A stretch of DNA of 64,000 bases. It comes from Okapia johnstoni (lineage: Eukaryota; Chordata; Mammalia; Artiodactyla; Giraffidae). Shown here in pieces: positions 47,073-59,354 of this stretch. The DNA lies in the NCBI GenBank assembly GCA_024291935.2, contig CM044322.1, positions 21,575,405-21,639,404 of the forward strand. Reading direction: 5' to 3'. A program made the translations under genes and the position numbers. Numbering within the stretch: the first letter of the stretch is position 1; the number at the start of each line of letters is the position of its first letter. The notes under the pieces were generated by a model. That model saw only the letters and a program-made list of their open reading frames with translations, did not search any database and was not told where the DNA came from.

Positions 47073-47929
47073 TTAGTTACTATATGTGGGTTAAATAGCA
47101 TAGTGCATATTCTCAATGAGGAATGAGTGCTGTGCACACCAATACCTGTTAAGGAAAAAGTACAAGACCCCAGACCTCTTATGGTAATTCTGCCCGCTAG
47201 ATTTCAAGGTTATGCATCAGAACTTAAGGACCTTGAAATGTGACCCTGACTAGTTATGTGAGGCTGGCCCTGCTCCTTAATTTTCCCCTAGACCTCTTCG
47301 TCTTAAAGTGAGGAGCCTACCCGGGTTTATGGTTAAGAGTCCTTCCTGTTCTCCTCCTGGGCCTCTGAGAGTTCACATGCAGGACTGAGTGAGACAATCA
47401 TAGATACCATGTGGATAATTCATGTTATGGACTGTCACCATCTCAGCTTGGTAAGCTGTGTTCCCATCTCTAAGCAGCCTGAGGTGAAGGGGAAAGGCTG
47501 GGAATGAGCAGCCCCAGACAATATAGACATTCAAGTGGTCCAACCACTGCCTGTTCATCCTCATACACTTTCCACCCCTGTGTGCTCTCCTCCTTCCCTC
47601 CTGCGCCCTGGGGCCCCTCGCTGTTCTCAGTCCCTCTTTATCCCAGCCAAGACAAACTGGTTAAGTTATCAGAGAACTGCCTTTTAGTCACTCAGAGACA
47701 CACACACTGATACACCCACATGGGGATGAAAGATGTTAATTTATTTCATGGTTTAGTTTATAAAAATTCTTCCACATTTTCATATTAATTACATACACAC
47801 ACACAGGCTCATGCCAAAGCCTGAGGGAGGCATAAACATTCAGAATCTAAAGAGAAATATCATCCAAAATCTGAGAAAAAAAAAAAGGTGACAACTTTTT
47901 TTCATTAAGAAGGAAATGGAAGAGGGTGT

Positions 47930-48930
47930 AAAAAAAGGGAACCCTCTTACACTGGGGATGGTGGGAATGAAATTGGTGCAGCCACTATAAAGAACAGTGT
48001 GGGGTTCCTTAAAAAACTAAAAATAGAGTTACCATGTGATCCAGCAATCCCACTCCTGGGCGTATATCCAGAAGAAACAAAAACTCAGTCAAAAAGATAT
48101 ATGCACCCCAATGTTCATAACAGCACTATTTATAATAGCCAAGACATGGAAGCAACCTAAATGTCCATTGACAGCGGAATCGACAAAGAAAATGTGGTGG
48201 ATGGATAGATAGTAGATGGATAGATAAACAGATAGTTACTCAGTCATAAAAAGAACAAAATAATGCCATTTATAGCAACATGGATGGACCTAGAGATGGT
48301 CATGCTGAGTGAAGTAAGTCAGACAAAGAAAACCAAATATCATATGATATTACTTATATGTGGAATAGAACTTTTAAAAAGATACAAATGAGCTTATTTA
48401 CAAAACAGAAATAGATTCACAAACTTAGAAAACAAACTTATGGTTACCAAGGGGGATAGGTGGGGGAGGGATAAAATAGGAGTTGGTGATTGACAGATAC
48501 ATACTGCTATATATAAAACAGATGAACAACAGGGACCTACTGCACAGCACAGGGAACTATATTCAGTATCTTGTAATAACCGATAACAGGAAAGAATCTG
48601 AAAAAGTGTACACACACACACACACATATATGGACTTCCCCGGTTGCTCAGCGGTAAAGAATCCACCTGCAATGCAGGAGCTTCAGGAGACGCAAGTTCT
48701 ATCCCCGGGTTGGGAAGATTCCCTGGAGAAGGACACAGCAAACCACTCCAGTATTCTTGTCTGGAGAATCCCATGGACAGAGGAGCCTGGCAGGCTACAG
48801 TCCATAGGGTCGCAAAAAGTCAGATGCGACTGAAGTGACTTAGAAAACACATGCACACACACACACACGCATATACACACCTGAAACTAACACAACATTG
48901 TAAATCACTATACTTCAATTTTTAAAAAAG
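47930..48930 (+). mobile_element. L1 3' end with nested SINE
   Basis: 3' end of a ruminant L1: ATGTGATCCAGCAATCCCAC, AAGACATGGAAGCAACCTAA, AGGGACCTACTGCACAGCAC, and the end CATTGTAAATCACTATACTT followed by an A-rich tail. A Bov-tA SINE (48632-48846) sits in the CA-rich stretch before the last 60 nt. Confidence 0.85.
48632..48846 (+). repeat. Bov-tA SINE inside L1 3' end
   Basis: Head GGACTTCCCCGGTTGCTCAG; flanked on both sides by CA repeats of the L1 3' end. Confidence 0.93.
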
Positions 48931-51900
48931 AAGGAACAAGACATGATATATAATAAGTAAAAACTAAGTCCAGTTGTCAGAATGGCAACTCCTTCCTGCC
49001 TTCTCTGCCATTTGGGTCTGACCAGGGAGGATCCGAGGAGCTGTAAATTCTCACCCTCTCAAGGAAATGAGCAATGCTTTTCCAGGAGAAACTTAGTAGA
49101 AACAAGGAAAAGATGGTACAAAATGCTACTTTCCAGGACTATTTTGCACTAATATTCAAACAAATCAGCACCATTTTCTGAAGCGGATCCCGACGCCCCA
49201 CAGTTTCCTCCATTTTCATTACCAGCATCATGTGTGGGTCTGACTCTGAGTGGTTATAAGTGGGGCCTTACACCACTGCACAGATGCCTCTCTCACACTA
49301 GATGGCCTTTGGAGTGAACAGGGCTCCTTCTCTGGCTGTGGACATTCATTGGGAATGTATTGGTCTTTATTTACGGGAACGTTGCTTTAAAGTGCTAAGC
49401 TATTTGAGGATCTGTTCAGTGGTCACAACAAGAGTTCCTACCTTAAAGAGTTGTTATGAAGATTAAAGTAGTAATGTAGATTAATACACATTTCGCTTAT
49501 TTTCCAGAACAAAGTAACTGAAAAGGTATATTAGACTATTTGTCAATATTATTATAATTACATAATACATCCTGGCCACACGCACTCATTTGCCCCCACC
49601 CCTCGCTGGCTCTCACCTAACCATCTTCATTCAACTAGAAAATGAAAGCTAAGGTCTGGCCACAAACAGGGCAAACCTCCCAGAGTGATAGCAGACATCA
49701 CCAAGCAAGGCAGACAAATATCCTCACATGAGGAGCTCTGATTTGCTTCTAAGATGCTCATACTTTGCTTCCAGGTTGTTCTGATCTTGAGACCATGGGC
49801 ACTCAGAAGACAGAAATGAATTGAACAGAGTTGCAAATAGACAAGTGCCCAATCTCTTCAGAGACAATATATTGGCATTCAAAAATGATTTGCAGTGGCC
49901 TAAAATTAGTGATTGTAAGAGGAAAGGAAATTTTAAGGGATTGGGAAAGTAAGCTAAATGCTTCATAGACCTTACTGGTAGGTCAGATTTGCAAAAGACA
50001 CCTTTTTTCTGTAGTGTCAATCCTTTTCCTTACCACTTCTCTAATTTCAAAAAATTTAATTATCATTTCCTATATCGAAACCAATGTTCATGTTTGTCTT
50101 TCCTCATCTGGGAGGATAAAAATAAAACACAGCTGATAGATAAATCTGGTGGTAGACTGAGAGGGATGGGATTTCCTCTACAATAGAATTCCTTCTTTTG
50201 TGTTCTCTGCTGTCACCTGTCACATTGAAACAGGAAGTAGAAAGACATACCAATATTCGTTTTAACCATACCCTGGCCCCTCAATCTTCACTTTAAGACA
50301 CTATTGGCCTTTCTCTACTCTCATTCACCTTCCGACACCTGTCCCACAAAGGGCTTCTAGAAACTGATGACCAGAACAGGAGCACCTATGCAGGGGAGAC
50401 TTTCAGCAACATTTTGTAAATACTAACATTTCACCCAAGTGGTTCCTTGCCTCCTTCCCTCTTACCCTACTGCCAGGCTCTCTTGCATTCATTTATTACC
50501 TTACTAGGAGGTATATGAAAGAGTGAAAAGCAAGGAAAGAAGCAGTCCTTTTCTGGCTGTGAGATTTCCAAAGCCTATGCCACTGAGACACTGAGAGGAC
50601 TCTATGGTTTAGTTAGCATGGTGGATAAATGCAGGAAAGTAATCCTTGCCTCACATTACCAACACTACCACCATCTCTTAGCCTCAGAAAGATTCTCTTA
50701 AGTTGGAGGAAGAAAGAAGAGACAAAAAGGACATAATGGGAATGTATAGATGATGATGGGTCCAGATAAAATGGACTGTAGTTCATCTTTTGAGACCCCA
50801 ATAAAGAGATAAAGATTCAAAATATGTGCATATGATCTAACAACAGAGGGGTCTTGCCTCATTCCAGTGATGGGTTCCTGATTAAGGAACCTAGTTCTAA
50901 AGAAGAATGGCTGCCCAGTGACACTAAGAGGGAAGGGTAACAGAGGGCCTTCCATAGAATCCCTGAAGGTGGAGGACTCTGTGATGGGGACAAGGGTCAT
51001 TTCAAACGATCAGCATCACCTGATGACTAAGGATAAAATGAACCTTCCCTCTATGACCTTGGCATTTATAAACCAGATCTGCAGTTAGATACAGTCCCAA
51101 GCAAAGGAAATTCAATTGAGAATAAATTTCTACTACCCAGCAACAGAAAGGCTCAAAATAGAAATAAAATTCAATTATAGAAGAATAAATAAAGATTACA
51201 TTTCTTGCATATCTGAATGTGGTACTGGAACTTAATACATACCAGTACCACTGACTTATACACAGAATACAATATGAATGAGGCTCCCTGGATTTAGCAA
51301 CTGGTGGCCATATGTGGCACAGCTGTTGCTTAATGGACTGGCAGGAAGCACAAATGCCTTCTTAGAAGACCTTTCAGCTTTGATTATAAGAGACGAACTA
51401 AAACAGTAAGACAGGGTTGTTGTGTGGTCTGGAGGACGATGCAGAGGAAGAAAAGCGAGAAAAGTTGCTGATTAAAAGATGAAATCTCAGTAGCAGACAG
51501 CCAGGCTCCCAAAGTGATGCTGTATTCCCAAGTTCCAACTTTTCCCCGCTTCAGCACAAGACCGCCAGAGTGGCGTGTGGGAAGGAAATGATTCCCAAAG
51601 TCACTTCTGTCTAAAAAAAAAAAAAAAAAACTCTGGCAGCTTGAAGAAAAGGACATGAGTTGAAATGACTTTAAAACTGTTCTGTAAAACTTTTAGGGCT
51701 GAATGTTATATGCCCATAAAACAAGGAGGTTGAGAGCTGGTCTGCAGGTGCCTTGTGATTACTTCCAGTTACTGGCTGAAACACACTCCTCCAAACACAC
51801 TCTCTGCAAGGAAGGGACAAAGCCATCAGGATGTGTGTGGGTCTGAGGAAGGAGCACTTGTGGGCAGGGCAAGGGAAGAAAGTGGTAGAGGTGGACTGAC

Positions 51901-52314
51901 AGACAAAGGGAGAGAAAGAAATGGAAAATATTTTAAAAAACCACTAGCAATTAGAAAATGAAGCAAATTTTTAACAGGATCAATCCAGGCATCATTCATC
52001 TCCAAGCCCTGTATCGGCTTCTTGGTTTTATAGCCTGCGGTCTCATGAGAGAGAAGTCCTTGTTCTGGGCAAGACTTAACTAAGAGTAGAATGTGTAGAG
52101 GGTAAAGATTTTGCAAAGCTTGATGTTGTTTCTTGTCTCCCTTTACACTCTTTCAGCCATTCCTACCCCCCAACTCTCAAGCATTCCAGGCTTTCTAACC
52201 ACTCCCATACCATAGGAGAAAAGCAATTTGATTAATGAAAAGTGAAGATGTTATTACTGAGGCTTTGGAGACTTATGATGTAATCTTTTCTTTGCTCTTG
52301 GATGAGGGTAGTGC

Positions 52315-52336
52315 TACACACACACACACACACACA
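52315..52336. repeat. (CA)n microsatellite
   Basis: About eleven CA units. Confidence 0.95.
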
Positions 52337-52450
52337 ACCTCATGCCAAAATCCTAGACACTACAGAGTATGAATGGGAAAGATATTTTCTATAATTGATT
52401 TATCAATTCAGCCTTTATTGTGTATCTATACAGTGTCAGGTCCTGTTCTA

Positions 52451-52658
52451 GGGCTTCCCTGGTGACTCAGCAGTAAAGAATCTGCCTGCCAATGCCGGAG
52501 ATACAGGTTCAGTCCCTGGGTAGGGAAGATCCCCTGGAGGAGGAAATGGCAACTCACTCCAGTATTCTTGCCTGGGAAATCACATAGACAAAGGAGCCTT
52601 GTGGGCTATATTACATGGGACTTCAAAAGAGTGGGGCATGACTTAATGATCAGCAACA
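52451..52658 (+). repeat. Bov-tA SINE
   Basis: Head GGGCTTCCCTGGTGACTCAG; near-duplication CCTGTTCTA / ACTGTTCTG. Confidence 0.93.
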
Positions 52659-52798
52659 CTGTTCTGGGCACAAAGGATTCAGTGATTACTAGGATATGTT
52701 CTAGTAGAGGAGATCTTTCAAGGTATCACATATAAAGGTGATTGTTTGTTAATACTCCACCTACTCACGAATGCATAAAACAATATTTGCATGCATGC

Positions 52799-52921
52799 AT
52801 GCTAAGTCACTTCAGTTGTGTCCAAATCTGTGCAACCCTATGGACTGCAGCCTGCCAGGCTCCTCTTTCCATAAGATTTTCCAGGCAAGAATACTGGAGT
52901 GTGTTGCCATGCCCTCCTCAA
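52799..52921 (-). repeat. Bov-tA SINE fragment, head missing
   Basis: Only the Bov-A body; stops at GCCCTCCTC, directly beside the 3' end of the BovB copy on the same strand (52931). Confidence 0.85.
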
Positions 52922-52930
52922 ACTTGTCTT

Positions 52931-54423
52931 TTGTTATTCACTTGCTCAGTCGTGTAGGACTTTTTGTGACCCTATGAACTGCAGCACACCAGGCTTCCCT
53001 GTTCTTTGCCAACTCCCAGAGCTTACTCAAACTCATGTCCATTGAGTCAGTGATGCCATTCAACCATCTCGTACTCCGTCCCCTTCTCTTCCTGCTTTCA
53101 GTCTTTCCCAGCATCAGACTCTTTTCCAAAGAGCTGGCACTTTGCATCAGGTGGCCAAACTATTGGAGCTTCAGCTTCAGTTCTTCCAATGAATATTCAG
53201 GATTGATTTCTTTTAGGATTGGCTGGTTTGATCTCCTTGCAGTCCAAGAGACTCTCAAGAGTCTTCTCCAACACCACAGTTCAAAAGCATCAATTCTTCG
53301 GCACTCAGCTTTCTTTATAATCCAACTCTCACATCCATACATTACTACTGGAAAAACCATAGCTTTGACTATATAGGCCTTTGTCAGCAAAGTAATCTCT
53401 CTGCTTTTTAGTACACTGTCTAGGTTTGTCATAGCTTTTCTTCCAAGGAGAAAGTGTCTTTTAATCTCATGGCTGCAGTCACCATCTGCAGTGATTTTGG
53501 AGCCCAAGGAAAAAAAAGTCTGTCACTGTTTCCATAATTTCCCCATCTATTTGCCATGAAGTGATGGGACTTGATACCAAGACCTTAGTTTTTTGAATGT
53601 TGAGTTTTAAGCCAGCTTTTTCACTCTCCTCTTTCACCTTCATCAAGAGGCTCTTTAGTTCCTCTTTCCTTTCTGCCGTAAGAGTAGTGTCATCTGCATA
53701 TCTGAGGTTATTGATATTTCTCCCGGCAATCTTGACTCCAGTTTGTGCTTCCTCCGGCTTGGCATTTTGCATGATGTACTCTACATATCAGTTAAATAAG
53801 CAGGTAGACAATATATAGCCTTGATGCACTCCTTTCCCAATTTTGAACCAGTCAGTTGTTTCATGTCCAGTTCTAACTGTTGCTTCTTGACCTGCATACA
53901 GGTTTCTCAGGAGACAGGTAAGGTGGTTTGGCATTCCCATTACTTTAAGAATTTTGTAGTTTGTTGTGATCCATGCAGTCAAAGGCTTTAGTGTAGTCAA
54001 TGAAGCAGAAGTAAATGTTTCTCTAGAATTCTCTTTTTTTTCCTACGATCCAATGGATGTTCGCAATTTGACCTCTGGTCCCTTTGCCTTTTCTAAATCC
54101 AGTTTGAACTTCTGGAAGTTCTCAGTTAATGTACTGTTGAAGCTTAGCTTGGAGAATTCTGAGCATTACTTTGTTAGTGCATGAAATGGGTGCAATTGTG
54201 TGGTAGTTTGAATATTCTTTGTCATTGCCTTTCTCTGGGATTGCAATGAAAATTGACCTTTTCCAATTCTGTGGCCACTGCTGAGTTTTCCAAATTTGCT
54301 GGCATATTGAGTGCAGCACTTTAACAACATCATCTTTTAGGATTTGAAATAGCTCAGCTGGAATTCCATCATGTCCACTAGCTTTGTTCATGGTGATGCT
54401 TCCTAAGGCCCCCTTGACTTCAA
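52931..54423 (-). mobile_element. BovB LINE, 5'-truncated, minus strand
   Basis: About 1.5 kb of BovB on the minus strand. Minus-strand frames give NKASGHDGIPAELFQILKDD (54122-54391), RYADDTTLTAERKEELKSLL (53479-53772) and MYGCESWIIKKAECRR (53160-53507). It is broken by several frameshifts. Its 5' end abuts a 38-nt L1-derived segment (54426-54463). Confidence 0.92.
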
Positions 54424-54660
54424 GTTCACTTTACTCTGTATAACAGGCTCTAGGTTAATTCACACCTGCGCCACCTCTGTGGCAGTTCCTCTCCTCCAGT
54501 CCATCTGGCCTTGTGATAACCACAGACCCTGACTAGCTACTCCCCACCACCCCCAAACTGCCAACAATCACTTATTCTTTCCTTCTGTGACTCATAAGGA
54601 GGCTACTTTTGCTTCTTTAAATTTTTCTGTTTTTTTTCCATTGTAGGATAATAGCTTTAC

Positions 54661-54781
54661 CAACTCAATGGACATGAATCTGAGCAAACTCCAGGAGATA
54701 GTGAAGGACAGTGAAGCCTGGCATGCTGCAGTCTATGGGGTCGCAAAGAATCAGACACGACTCAGCAACTGAAGAACAACA
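54661..54781 (+). mobile_element. BovB 3' tail fragment inside L1
   Basis: About 120 nt from CAACTCAATGGACATGAATC to the tail AGCAACTGAAGAACAAC. It is flanked by L1-like TAATAGCTTTAC and CAATTGCTTTAC, so it sits in the L1 listed at 54625-55327. Confidence 0.75.
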
Positions 54782-54796
54782 ATTGCTTTACAATTC

Positions 54797-54871
54797 TGAC
54801 CCAGGGATTGAACATATCTCCTGTGGCTCCTGTATTGCAAGCAGATTCTTTACCACTGAGCTACTGGAGAA

Positions 54872-54873
<2 letters not shown>
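54797..54873 (-). repeat. tRNA-SINE head fragment
   Basis: The complement reads the head and B box of a Bov-tA (GACCCAGGGATTGAACATAT; GAGCTACTGGAGAAGC). Followed by an (AT)19 repeat. Confidence 0.75.

Positions 54874-54911
<38 letters not shown>
54874..54911. repeat. (AT)19 microsatellite
   Basis: Uninterrupted AT dinucleotides between a SINE head fragment and L1. Confidence 0.98.
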
Positions 54912-54913
<2 letters not shown>

Positions 54914-55592
54914 CCTCCCTCTTGAGCCTCCCTCCCACCCCATCCCCTATCCCTCCCTTCTGCGTGATCACAGAGTGCCAGGCTGGGCTCCTTGTGTTAT
55001 AGAGCAGCTTCCTTGGGCTCCCTATATTATATATATTAGCTATCCACTTCACACATTAGGTACTGTGTATATGTCCAGGCTGCCTTCTCAATTAGGCCCC
55101 TCAGTTAGGCCCACCCTCTCCTTCCCCTAAGCAACCTAGATGTCCATTGACAGATGAATGGATAAAGAAGTTGTGGTACATATATACAAAGGAATATCAG
55201 TCAGCCATAAAAAGGAAAGAATGGAAGGCAGTTGAACTAAGGTGAATTAACCTAGAGCCTGTTATACAGAGTAAAGTGAGAAAGAAAAATAAATATTGCA
55301 TATTGCACATATATATGGAATCTCTTTACTTCTTATAATTTTTTTTTGCCACTGAAAACAGTTGGACCCTTAAAACACATTGTTTACTCTTTTACAAAGG
55401 AGCGAACATCTTTCTAGGGCACTAAAATTCACCAGGATGGAGATGAGGTAGGTGAGAGACTAAGGGCACAACCAAGAATGTCAGCCACAGACATTCCACA
55501 AGTATGTGGAACTTCTATTGCTGTTGCTACTACTACTAGTACCAGTGGAGCTAATATTTACTGAAGCCCTACTATGTGCCAGGTACTTTTTA

Positions 55593-55620
55593 AATTAATT
55601 AATTAATTAATTAATTAATT
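55593..55620. repeat. (TTAA)n simple repeat
   Basis: Seven AATT-type units, at the tail end of a minus-strand CHR SINE. Confidence 0.9.
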
Positions 55621-55621
55621 T

Positions 55622-55735
55622 GACTTTGCTATGTCTTAGTTGCAGCATGTGGGATCTAGTTCCCTGACCAGAGATTGAACCTGGGCCCCCTGCATTTGGA
55701 GTGCAGTCTTAGCCACTGGACCACCAGGGAAGTCC
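55622..55735 (-). repeat. CHR-type SINE fragment
   Basis: AGTTGCAGCATGTGGGATC, CTGACCAGAGATTGAACCTG and GACCACCAGGGAAGTCC: head half of a CHR SINE; an ATTA repeat (55593-55620) marks its tail. Confidence 0.8.
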
Positions 55736-56960
55736 ATGTGCCAGGCACTCTTCCTTTATTCCCATTTTATATATTAGGTGACTTGCTCAACCTATATTTC
55801 TTCCTATCTTTTGGAAGCCATAGCCCACTCTACCACTCAAAGACATTTTTTCTTACAAGGGTCGCATTACCTGGACTCCTTGGAAGATCCTATATGTCTA
55901 AAACCCCATTGTAAGGCAGGCTCAAGTTCCCTCCCACACAGTTCTTAGGTCCCATGCATTGCGGCATGTTGCTTGTGATCCGATCGGTATCTCTGAATGT
56001 TCTTGGCAGTACAGACATTCCGTAGGACAATTAGAAAGATGGTTGGCCCAGAACACTCTGAAGTGTCCAATTTCCATGCCAGAGAGTGACCGACTGTCCT
56101 TTCTAACCTAACCAAGATGCCCTTGTACTTACTTCATCTTTCTGAAGCAAGCGCATTTGTGGGCCACAAGGGACTCTCTCAAACCCCTCTTTCCTTTGGT
56201 GTCTGGTACACTTATGAATCCTGCTCCTCCTTCTGCTTTTGTGGAAATCCTTTGCGTGGTCAAATTGGTAGAGACCCCAGATTTAACACCTCCAAAATCA
56301 AACGGCCTCGCTCTTTGCTCCTCCTCTTTTCTATATTTTCTACCTTGGCACCACCCTCCACTCAATCAGACACAACTCTATTTCCCTCATCTACTTATTT
56401 ATGTGAACAAAGTTTCTCAGCACTTAGAGCTAAAAAAGAAAAAAAAAGAAATATAACTGATGCTAAATCCTGTCTTATTATAGCAGTAATTACTTTTCAT
56501 CCACTGACACAAGAACTAATCTGGGAGGGAAAAGCCACTCTCAACTCATTAAATGTGCCTTTTCCTCTTTGTTTACTAGTCATCAATCAACATTTTAAAG
56601 TATTGTTTTGATCAGTTTTGGACAAGGAAACAATTCAAAAGCTAACTCAATTGAGAAGAAATTTTTAACTCATTATAACTTATGATCAGTATCAACATTA
56701 ATATCCTGTTTATGATATTGTATTATAGTTTTGCAAGATGCTTCCCTTGAAGGAAAATGGGTAAAGGGTATGTAGAATCTCTTTGTACTATTTCTTACAA
56801 CCACATATGAATATACAATTATCTCAAAATAAAAACTTTAATTAAAAGATATCACAAAAGAGTTGTTTTACTTAAAATCTGTTTTTAGAAGATAAATAGA
56901 TGACTTACTAAAGGGTTTGAAAAGAGTATAAGTATTGTTACATTAAGTACAAAGTTCTAT

Positions 56961-56961
56961 A

Positions 56962-56993
<32 letters not shown>

Positions 56994-57204
56994 CACACAC
57001 GTGTGCTCAGTCACTTCAGTCATGTCCAACTCTTTGCAACCTTATGGACTGGCACCCTCCAGGCTCCTCCGTCCCTAGGATTCTCCAGGCAAGAATACTG
57101 GAGTGGGTTGCCATTCTCTCCTCCAGGGATCTTCCCAACCCAGGGATCAAACCCACATCTGCACTGCGGGCAGATTCTTTACTGTTGAGACACTGAGGAA
57201 GCCC
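56961..57204 (-). repeat. Bov-tA SINE with long TG tail
   Basis: SINE body 57001-57204 with a 40-nt TG-rich tract on the tail side. Flanked by ACAAAGTTCTAT (56949-56960) and ACAAATTTCTAT (57205-57216), so the TG tract belongs to the insertion. Confidence 0.9.
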
Positions 57205-57599
57205 ACAAATTTCTATAGGAGCAATGAAATGGAAACACAAATCCAAAGAGAAAAAAGGAGCGATGAGTAATTTCTCAATGTTAAAAAAGTTCATGGCCAT
57301 ACATTTTTAAATGAATGATAGTACTTATCAAATTGTTATGTTAGTGAGGATACATTTAGAAGAGGAGATTTAAAAAGCATTTTTAAATGTCAATAATTTA
57401 GATAATATACCAGAGGTAATATTCTTTGCTATAATTTAATCTTATGGCTAAAGTTTTAGATATTACTTTTAAAATCTATGAAGGGGCAAAGGGGTTTTTC
57501 AAAAATCTTTTAGGAGTTACAAGAAAGCAAAAATGAGTTTGAAGAGCTCTGTTCTAGCGATTCCAAGGACATTCCATTTCTAAGCAAGTCTAGGTTTTA

Positions 57600-57890
57600 A
57601 CAGTCTAAACATTGGCATCTATCTTTTGCTTCACTCTGGAATGCCCTGTCATTGTCTGCCATGCAAACTTCTGCTTATCTTTCAACTCTCCCCTCAAGCC
57701 TCAGCCCCTCGGCAAATTCTTCCCTTCTTGTCTGATATTTTTGGCATAACCAAGAGCTTTCTCGTCATATTCCTACTTGACCTCATGTGTGGCGGCATCA
57801 CATAGTATTACTATAAGTTTGTATTTGCCTGTCTGTCTCCCAATTTTGCTGTGCATATCTCTACAGTGAACTTCTTTTAATTATTCTATC
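57600..57890 (+). repeat. L2 LINE 3' fragment
   Basis: CTTCACTCTGGAATGCCCTG, CTCAGCCCCTCGGCAAATTC, TCCTACTTGACCTCATG and CTGTCTGTCTCCCAATTTTG: L2 3' end order. Confidence 0.7.
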
Positions 57891-57924
57891 TTTGATACTG
57901 CCATGAAATAAATTCAATTCAATT

Positions 57925-58352
57925 TTCCAGTAGTCATTTGTGGATGTGAGAGTTGGACCATAAAGAAGGCTGAGAACTGAAGAATTGATGTTTTCAAACT
58001 GTGGCTCTGCAGAAGACTCCTGAGAGTCCCTTGAACAGTAAAGAGATCAAACCAGTCAATTCTAAAAGAAATCAACCCTGAATATTTGTTGGAAGGGCTG
58101 ACGCTGAAGCTGAAACTCCAATACTTGGGCCACCTGATGCGAAGAGCAAACTCATTGGAAAAGACCCTGAAGCTGGAAAAGATTGAAGACAGGAGGAGAA
58201 GGGGCGGCAGAGGATGAGATGGTTAAATGGCATCAGTGACTCAATGGACATGAATTTGAGCAAACGCCAGGAAACAGTGAAGGACAGGGAAGCCTGGCAT
58301 GCTGCAGTTCATGGGATTGTGAAGAGTCGGACTTAGCAACTGAACAATAACA
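57925..58352 (+). mobile_element. BovB LINE 3' fragment
   Basis: Short 5'-truncated copy from TTCCAGTAGTCATTTGTGG (the MYGCESW region) to the 3' tail TTAGCAACTGAACAATAAC. The coding frame is broken. Confidence 0.88.
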
Positions 58353-59054
58353 ACCGCTAACTTAAGTCTTCTGCCTTTGAAAACATGTTTTCAGTTTAAG
58401 TGTTGTATACTAAATGTAAAGATATTCAAACCACTGAGCTCAAGAAGATCTCACTTATTCATTTACTTATAAAATAAATTCTGCCCTGTATTACCATAGC
58501 ATTGAAAGTACAAAATCATGCTAAGGTCAGAAATGGATTGACCACACATTACCTTGGTTTTTCCACGTAGTGACTTAAGCCATTTGTAGTCAGAAATTGG
58601 CCTCAATCTTCAAACTTTCAGACTGGTGTACTTATGTGCCAGGTCACTCAAGTGACCCTCAAAATATAGTGTTTTTAATGTTGACACAGATAATCTTATC
58701 TTGAGTTTTGAAAAGACTCTGTTTAGAAAATCATAAACATCTTCCTCTATCATGTTATTTCACCTGTCTGTACTACTCTACATCTGATTTAGGTCAATAT
58801 AGTTCCTTTATTCAATCACAGTTATGATTGAAAAATAAAAAGTAAATAAGAATATGAGAAATTTTATATTGATTCAGACATTTAAGCTGTTCAGTCTAGT
58901 CTTCTACTTCTTAAAAACAAATTAGGAAACATGTGGTAGGGGAACTAGTTATTCTTAAAAGGTTTAAGAATAAAATTTAAATATCTCTAGCTTATTTTTC
59001 AATTCATTACGAGTCAGTGACCAATGACATAATTTAAATATTTCTTTTTTCTCT

Positions 59055-59232
59055 TTTTTAAAAAAAGTATTTATTTTTAATTGAAGGATAATTTTACAAT
59101 ATTGTGTTGGTTTCTGCCATACATCAACATGAATCAGTCATAGGAACACCTATGTTCCCTCCCTCTTGACACTACCTCCTACTTCCTACCCCATCCCATC
59201 CCTTAGGTTGTTACAAAACCCTGGTTTGAACA
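59055..59232 (-). mobile_element. Ruminant L1 3' end
   Basis: T/A-rich start, then GGATAATTTTACAATATTGT, CATACATCAACATGAATCAG and CCCTCCCTCTTGACAC: the complement of the bovine-type L1 3' UTR. Confidence 0.8.
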
Positions 59233-59354
59233 AACATTTCTTGAAATCATTTAAATTTAATACCTTCATTCATTTATTCATTCATCCCTTCAGTCAGTGA
59301 GCTTTCAAAGAGCTATATGTGATATGTTCTGTTTATGCATAGAGAGTACTGACC

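Larger units (their letters stand above)
54625..55327 (-). mobile_element. L1 with inverted 5' part (twin-priming type)
   Basis: 54625-55105 matches an L1 3' UTR on the minus strand (plus text CCCTCCCTCTTGAGCCTCCC, CACTTCACACATTAGGTACT). At about 55106 the orientation flips: 55125-55325 is plus-strand L1 from further upstream in the consensus (AAGCAACCTAGATGTCCATT, AGCCTGTTATACAGAGTAAA). Imperfect copies of CTTCTTTAAATTTTT near 54613 and 55330 may be the target-site duplication. A BovB tail, a SINE piece and an (AT)19 repeat interrupt it. Confidence 0.75.

Noticed and set aside
47373..47564. Minus-strand open frame (63 aa, WLDHLNVYIVWG...) with an AG before GCTGCTTAGAG, looked like a PAPPA2 exon
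   Set aside because: The residues do not follow the pappalysin sequence expected before [10 protein letters not shown], the frame does not join the phase of the next exon, and no good donor follows.
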